Assembly: GCA_964017145.1 (NCBI GenBank)
Contig: CAXHKQ010000170.1
Span: 1 to 20,009, forward strand
Origin: Agrocybe praecox
Taxonomy: Eukaryota > Basidiomycota > Agaricomycetes > Agaricales > Agrocybaceae
Length of the DNA: 20,009 nucleotides
Direction of reading: 5' to 3'
A program made the position numbers and the translations under genes. A model generated the notes under the pieces. That model had not been told where the DNA came from. It searched no databases and saw only the letters and a program-made list of their open reading frames with translations. Of the stretch, positions 17,041-20,009 are shown in pieces; position 1 is the stretch's first letter, and every line of letters starts with the position of its first letter.

Positions 17041-17531
17041 GTCAGGGTTTGTGCGTGTTTGCGTGTGTGTGTGCGTTCGATTGCGTATGCGGTTTTACCA
17101 ATACACGATCGCACACACTCACACACACACACCCGTTCAACGTTGAGTACATCAGTGATTGATTTTGCACATGTGCACACACGCACATCGCTTGTGAGTT
17201 GTACGCTCGTGTGTTGGCTCTTCTGGCATACATAAAACACAATATAGGACTAGTATGCTGTTTCGAAATGCGATGTTGCCTCTGCCGCTTGCTTGCGATT
17301 TGAGCAAATATGCGCAGATGATGCAGCATATCGAGCGGCGACGGCGACGGCAGCGGAGGGTTTTTGACATGAGAGCCAAGCGAACGAGTACGCGGATACA
17401 TTCGAACATATGCGAGTGCGTGAGGCAAACTAACGGCCAACAATCGCCAATATTGATGATTGTTATGATATTATACGGTTGTGTGAATTTTGTTAGGGTC
17501 TCAATCAAAATGGCATAATACGCTGATTGGT
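17041..17531. other. non-coding DNA with a CA tract
   Basis: TG-rich then (CA)n at 17112-17132, followed by mixed sequence. The short frames on both strands show no domain. Confidence 0.4.
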
Positions 17532-18158
17532 ATTTGTCCAACATCACACCGAAATTATTCAACAATCCAGAAGTGGGATCAATCAGTACTATTGACGGTT
17601 CTGAATTATCAGCAGATACTCCGAAAAGTTCTAAACTGCTCAAAGAAGTTACTTAAATAATAGTCGTGATTTGGTTTTCTTGGTATCGCTCGGATGTAAA
17701 CTGCAAACTATAAATTGCGCTAAATAATCTAGAAGTAATTCAAGAAGATATTCTCTTCAATACAAAGCGTTAATATTACTAACGTCTGGTAATGTTGAAC
17801 TGGGAGTAGGACAATATCTACGATTGCAAATTTGTCACATCACGTCAAACTTCACACCGAAATTATACAACAATCCAGAAGTGGGACCAATTAGTACTAT
17901 TGCCTGTTCTGAATTACCAGGTACACACTTTAAAGTGATGGTGGTAATTTGTATTCACTTCACACTCCATAATGGGGTAAAATAGATGTAAATTATGATG
18001 ATTCTTGGTATCGCTTGGATGTTGAATGCAAACTATACATATACATTGTGCTAAATAATCTAGAAGTAATTCAAGATAATTCGATATTTTATTCCTAACT
18101 TTATTTTAATGTTGAGAGTAGGACCCTATACTTGATTGTCCATTTGTTACATCAACGT
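17532..18158. repeat. tandem repeat, two copies of ~300 bp plus a stub
   Basis: Copies begin at about 17532 and 17830, with a truncated third at about 18142 (each starting ATTTGT..ACATCA). Shared blocks include CACACCGAAATTAT (17545 and 17853), ACAATCCAGAAGTGGGA, and AATCTAGAAGTAATTCAAGA (near 17727 and 18057). The copies differ by substitutions and indels, so the duplication is not recent. No coding potential. Confidence 0.75.
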
Positions 18159-18165
18159 CAAAACG

Positions 18166-18850
18166 CTTCGTCCATCATCACCGAACTTTGTCCAAGAGCG
18201 CCGAATTGATATTTTCAATTCGAAAGCAATTAACACCCAACCATTCAGAACATTCCCACAAACCCACACCATCCAACGCGCGCCATTGTCCGCCAAGTTC
18301 ATACTCGCCAGTCGTCACCATCAGTTAGGGCTGGTCGAAGATGTGTAATATTCTCGATGAGAGGGCACAAAGCACACGACACCCCGACAAAAAACACAGC
18401 CAACACAAACGCTCTTCGATCGGCATAAATTTCACGCACAATCACTGCGCGACCATCTTCGTCGTCGTCTCCGTTTCCGTCGTCGTCGTCGTTGACGACG
18501 TTGTCTCCGGGCATAAAAGGCACTCTCCGCTCTCGGCGTGTGTATGTAAATGCGGCCATCATCGCTCGGGCGATAAATACAAATGACACCCGGTCGGAAT
18601 GTGCGGCTCGCGCGCGCCCACCGAAGCGTTCGAGGGTTCGACGCAACGACGACACCGCCACCAACAGTCCATTCGAAACGTGGCCACCCTCGCCAATAAC
18701 AGGCATACCACACTTTACCGCCGCTTCCGCCGTCGCCACTGCGCTGTGCAAACACAAAGAATCCGAGCGCTGAGCCGCACGTTCGAGCCAACCACCCCCC
18801 TAACACCCAACCCTCAAACCACCCCCGCCGGGGGTTGATTCGAGCCGGCG
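18166..18850. other. GC-rich, CG-rich region, no gene recognised
   Basis: GC and CG content rise sharply here, with GTC/CGT trinucleotides at 18461-18503. A 152-aa ATG frame runs on the minus strand (18299-18757) with an Asp-rich run templated by the GTC repeat, but overlapping frames on both strands are equally open and none has a recognised domain. A promoter or 5' UTR role is conceivable but unsupported. Confidence 0.35.
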
Positions 18851-18900
18851 AGTTCCGACGTCGTCGATGGCTGAGTACTTATTGGACATTCGGATTTATT

Positions 18901-18922
18901 TATGTGTTTATTATCTTTGCAG
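18901..18922 (+). promoter_or_regulatory. candidate 3' splice site
   Basis: TTTATTATCTTTGCAG|AAATTC is a respectable acceptor on the plus strand. The following frame is open for 29 codons to TAA (19010-19012) and includes an ATG at 18953. There is no matching upstream exon, so it may be a chance match. Confidence 0.2.
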
Positions 18923-19219
18923 AAATTCGATAAATTTATCCTCGACTCGACGATGGCAACGCGTCAGCTTCCCCGTAGGGATGTGCGTCGGTGGTTGCGG
19001 GGGTGGGTTTAATTAACACAATATAGACACACACACCCCGACCAATATACACAGAGGCATTGAATTACGTGAGGAGTGAGGAGGGTGAGAGAACAGCAGG
19101 TCGAAATTGATTGGAGCATTCTGACCTTTTTCGCCACCCCGTCGTGTGGCGGATGGCTGGCTGGATGTGCGTGTGAATCGATCCGGCGCCACGATGTGGG
19201 CGTTGATATGCGCGTGTGC

Positions 19220-19250
19220 ACTTACCTGGAAAAAGACAAATAAGAACAGA
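19220..19250 (-). promoter_or_regulatory. candidate recursive (ratchet) splice site on the minus strand
   Basis: Read on the minus strand, a pyrimidine-rich run ending CTTTTTCCAG (to 19226) is followed directly by GTAAGTG (19225 downward). A strong 3' splice site fused to a strong 5' splice site with no exon between them matches the ratchet-point consensus known from long Drosophila introns. If real, this part of the window is intronic to a minus-strand gene. A normal short exon cannot be placed between the two halves. Confidence 0.45.
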
Positions 19251-20009
19251 GACGTAAATAAATGGCCTACATATTGTGCGGAATAATTAGAATGTCAATA
19301 ATGGAACACACGGTGTAAACGCTGTTGACTGGCTTGTACACAATGATCAACACCATTTTATATATACTATGGACGCTGCCCCACCTGTCTAATGGCCAAG
19401 CATTGACACCACCCCGTGGTGTTCGATGTAGTGTGTGCATATTTTACACGCGTAGTAATGCAAACATGGAAGCAGCTCAACGACATCAACGACGACGACG
19501 ACGTTGAGTAAAGTGCAAATATCGATTAATATGAACAAATGCAATTGATTGCCTTTTCCAGGCAACCACACGTCATTACCTTCACATACACAAACACACA
19601 CACACACACACATCGAATCATAAAGCGTACAGGTATACTGTGTAGTATAATATCAAATAGTCCATAAAGTATACAAACACGAACACGTAAGTTCCATTCA
19701 TTATGGATACGTCGGTCATGTTCTACTTGCAATATAATTAGTGTAGTAGGCAGCAGTGACGTATACAGGGGTGTGTTTTCGGGTATTCAACACTCCCAGG
19801 CACTCGAACAAATTTGAATTAAGCGGTGCGATTTATTCAAAGATATCTTGGTCCTTCGGGCCTGACATTTGAACATTTATTTCATGTTACTTTTGCTAAA
19901 ACTTCGTCTCGTATCAACAAGTATCGTTCAAAACAATGTTGTGATCACTGACTATTCTATGTATTATCTGTAATTTGTTGTCAATACTTGTTAATGGTTT
20001 CGAAGAAAA
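19251..20009. other. non-coding DNA with a CA microsatellite
   Basis: No gene recognised. Contains an (AC)n tract at 19594-19612 and a CGACGACGACGACG run at about 19489-19504. Confidence 0.4.

Noticed and set aside
18299..18757. 152-aa minus-strand frame with an Asp-rich run
   Set aside because: The acidic run is templated by a GTC microsatellite, and frames are open on both strands because the region is GC-rich and stop-poor.

Overview
The window looks like euchromatic, mostly non-coding DNA from an arthropod, most likely an insect. Evidence: dense CA/TG microsatellites, a Ty3/gypsy-type LTR retrotransposon, tRNA-derived SINE-like sequence, a degenerate CCTAA (insect-telomere-type) array and GTAAGT splice signals. 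The order cannot be fixed from sequence alone. I recognise no conserved host protein-coding gene. Most long open frames outside the retrotransposon are low-complexity (His/Thr/Cys/Arg/Val-rich) shadows of CA/TG repeats.

Layout. 1-840: TG-rich non-coding DNA. 841-928: CCTAA-like array. 1756-3052: a 1.3 kb element with 25-27 bp terminal inverted repeats flanked by TA, which fits a decayed or non-autonomous Tc1/mariner-type transposon. 3201-3406: a weak promoter/first-exon candidate ending in a GTAAGT donor. 3407-7059: CA-rich then AT-rich non-coding DNA. 7060-7196: a perfect 64-bp inverted repeat with a 9-bp spacer. 7197-8592: non-coding, ending in a tRNA-like SINE fragment. 8593-14515: a complete 5,923-bp LTR retrotransposon. 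14516-14860: more SINE-like DNA. 16726-17040: a possible small MITE. 17532-18158: two and a bit copies of a ~300 bp tandem repeat. 18430-18850: GC-rich, CG-rich DNA. 19220-19250, minus strand: a juxtaposed 3'/5' splice site resembling a recursive splice (ratchet) site, suggesting that part of the window may lie inside a long intron of a minus-strand gene.

The retrotransposon is the centre of interest. Its two 483-bp LTRs read as identical, it has a perfect 4-bp target duplication (CTCC), a PBS, a structured leader with a splice donor, and a polypurine tract, but no protease, reverse transcriptase, RNase H or integrase. It encodes only a gypsy-type Gag (355 aa) with five CCHC zinc knuckles. 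Gag ends at a TGA followed directly by CAATTA, which is the type I (tobamovirus-like) stop-codon readthrough context. The same frame stays open for 507 further codons, starting with one degenerate and one intact zinc knuckle and continuing as an acidic, tandem-repeat-rich domain. The element therefore looks like a young, trans-mobilised, Gag-only LTR element with either a very recent nonsense mutation or a readthrough-controlled Gag extension.
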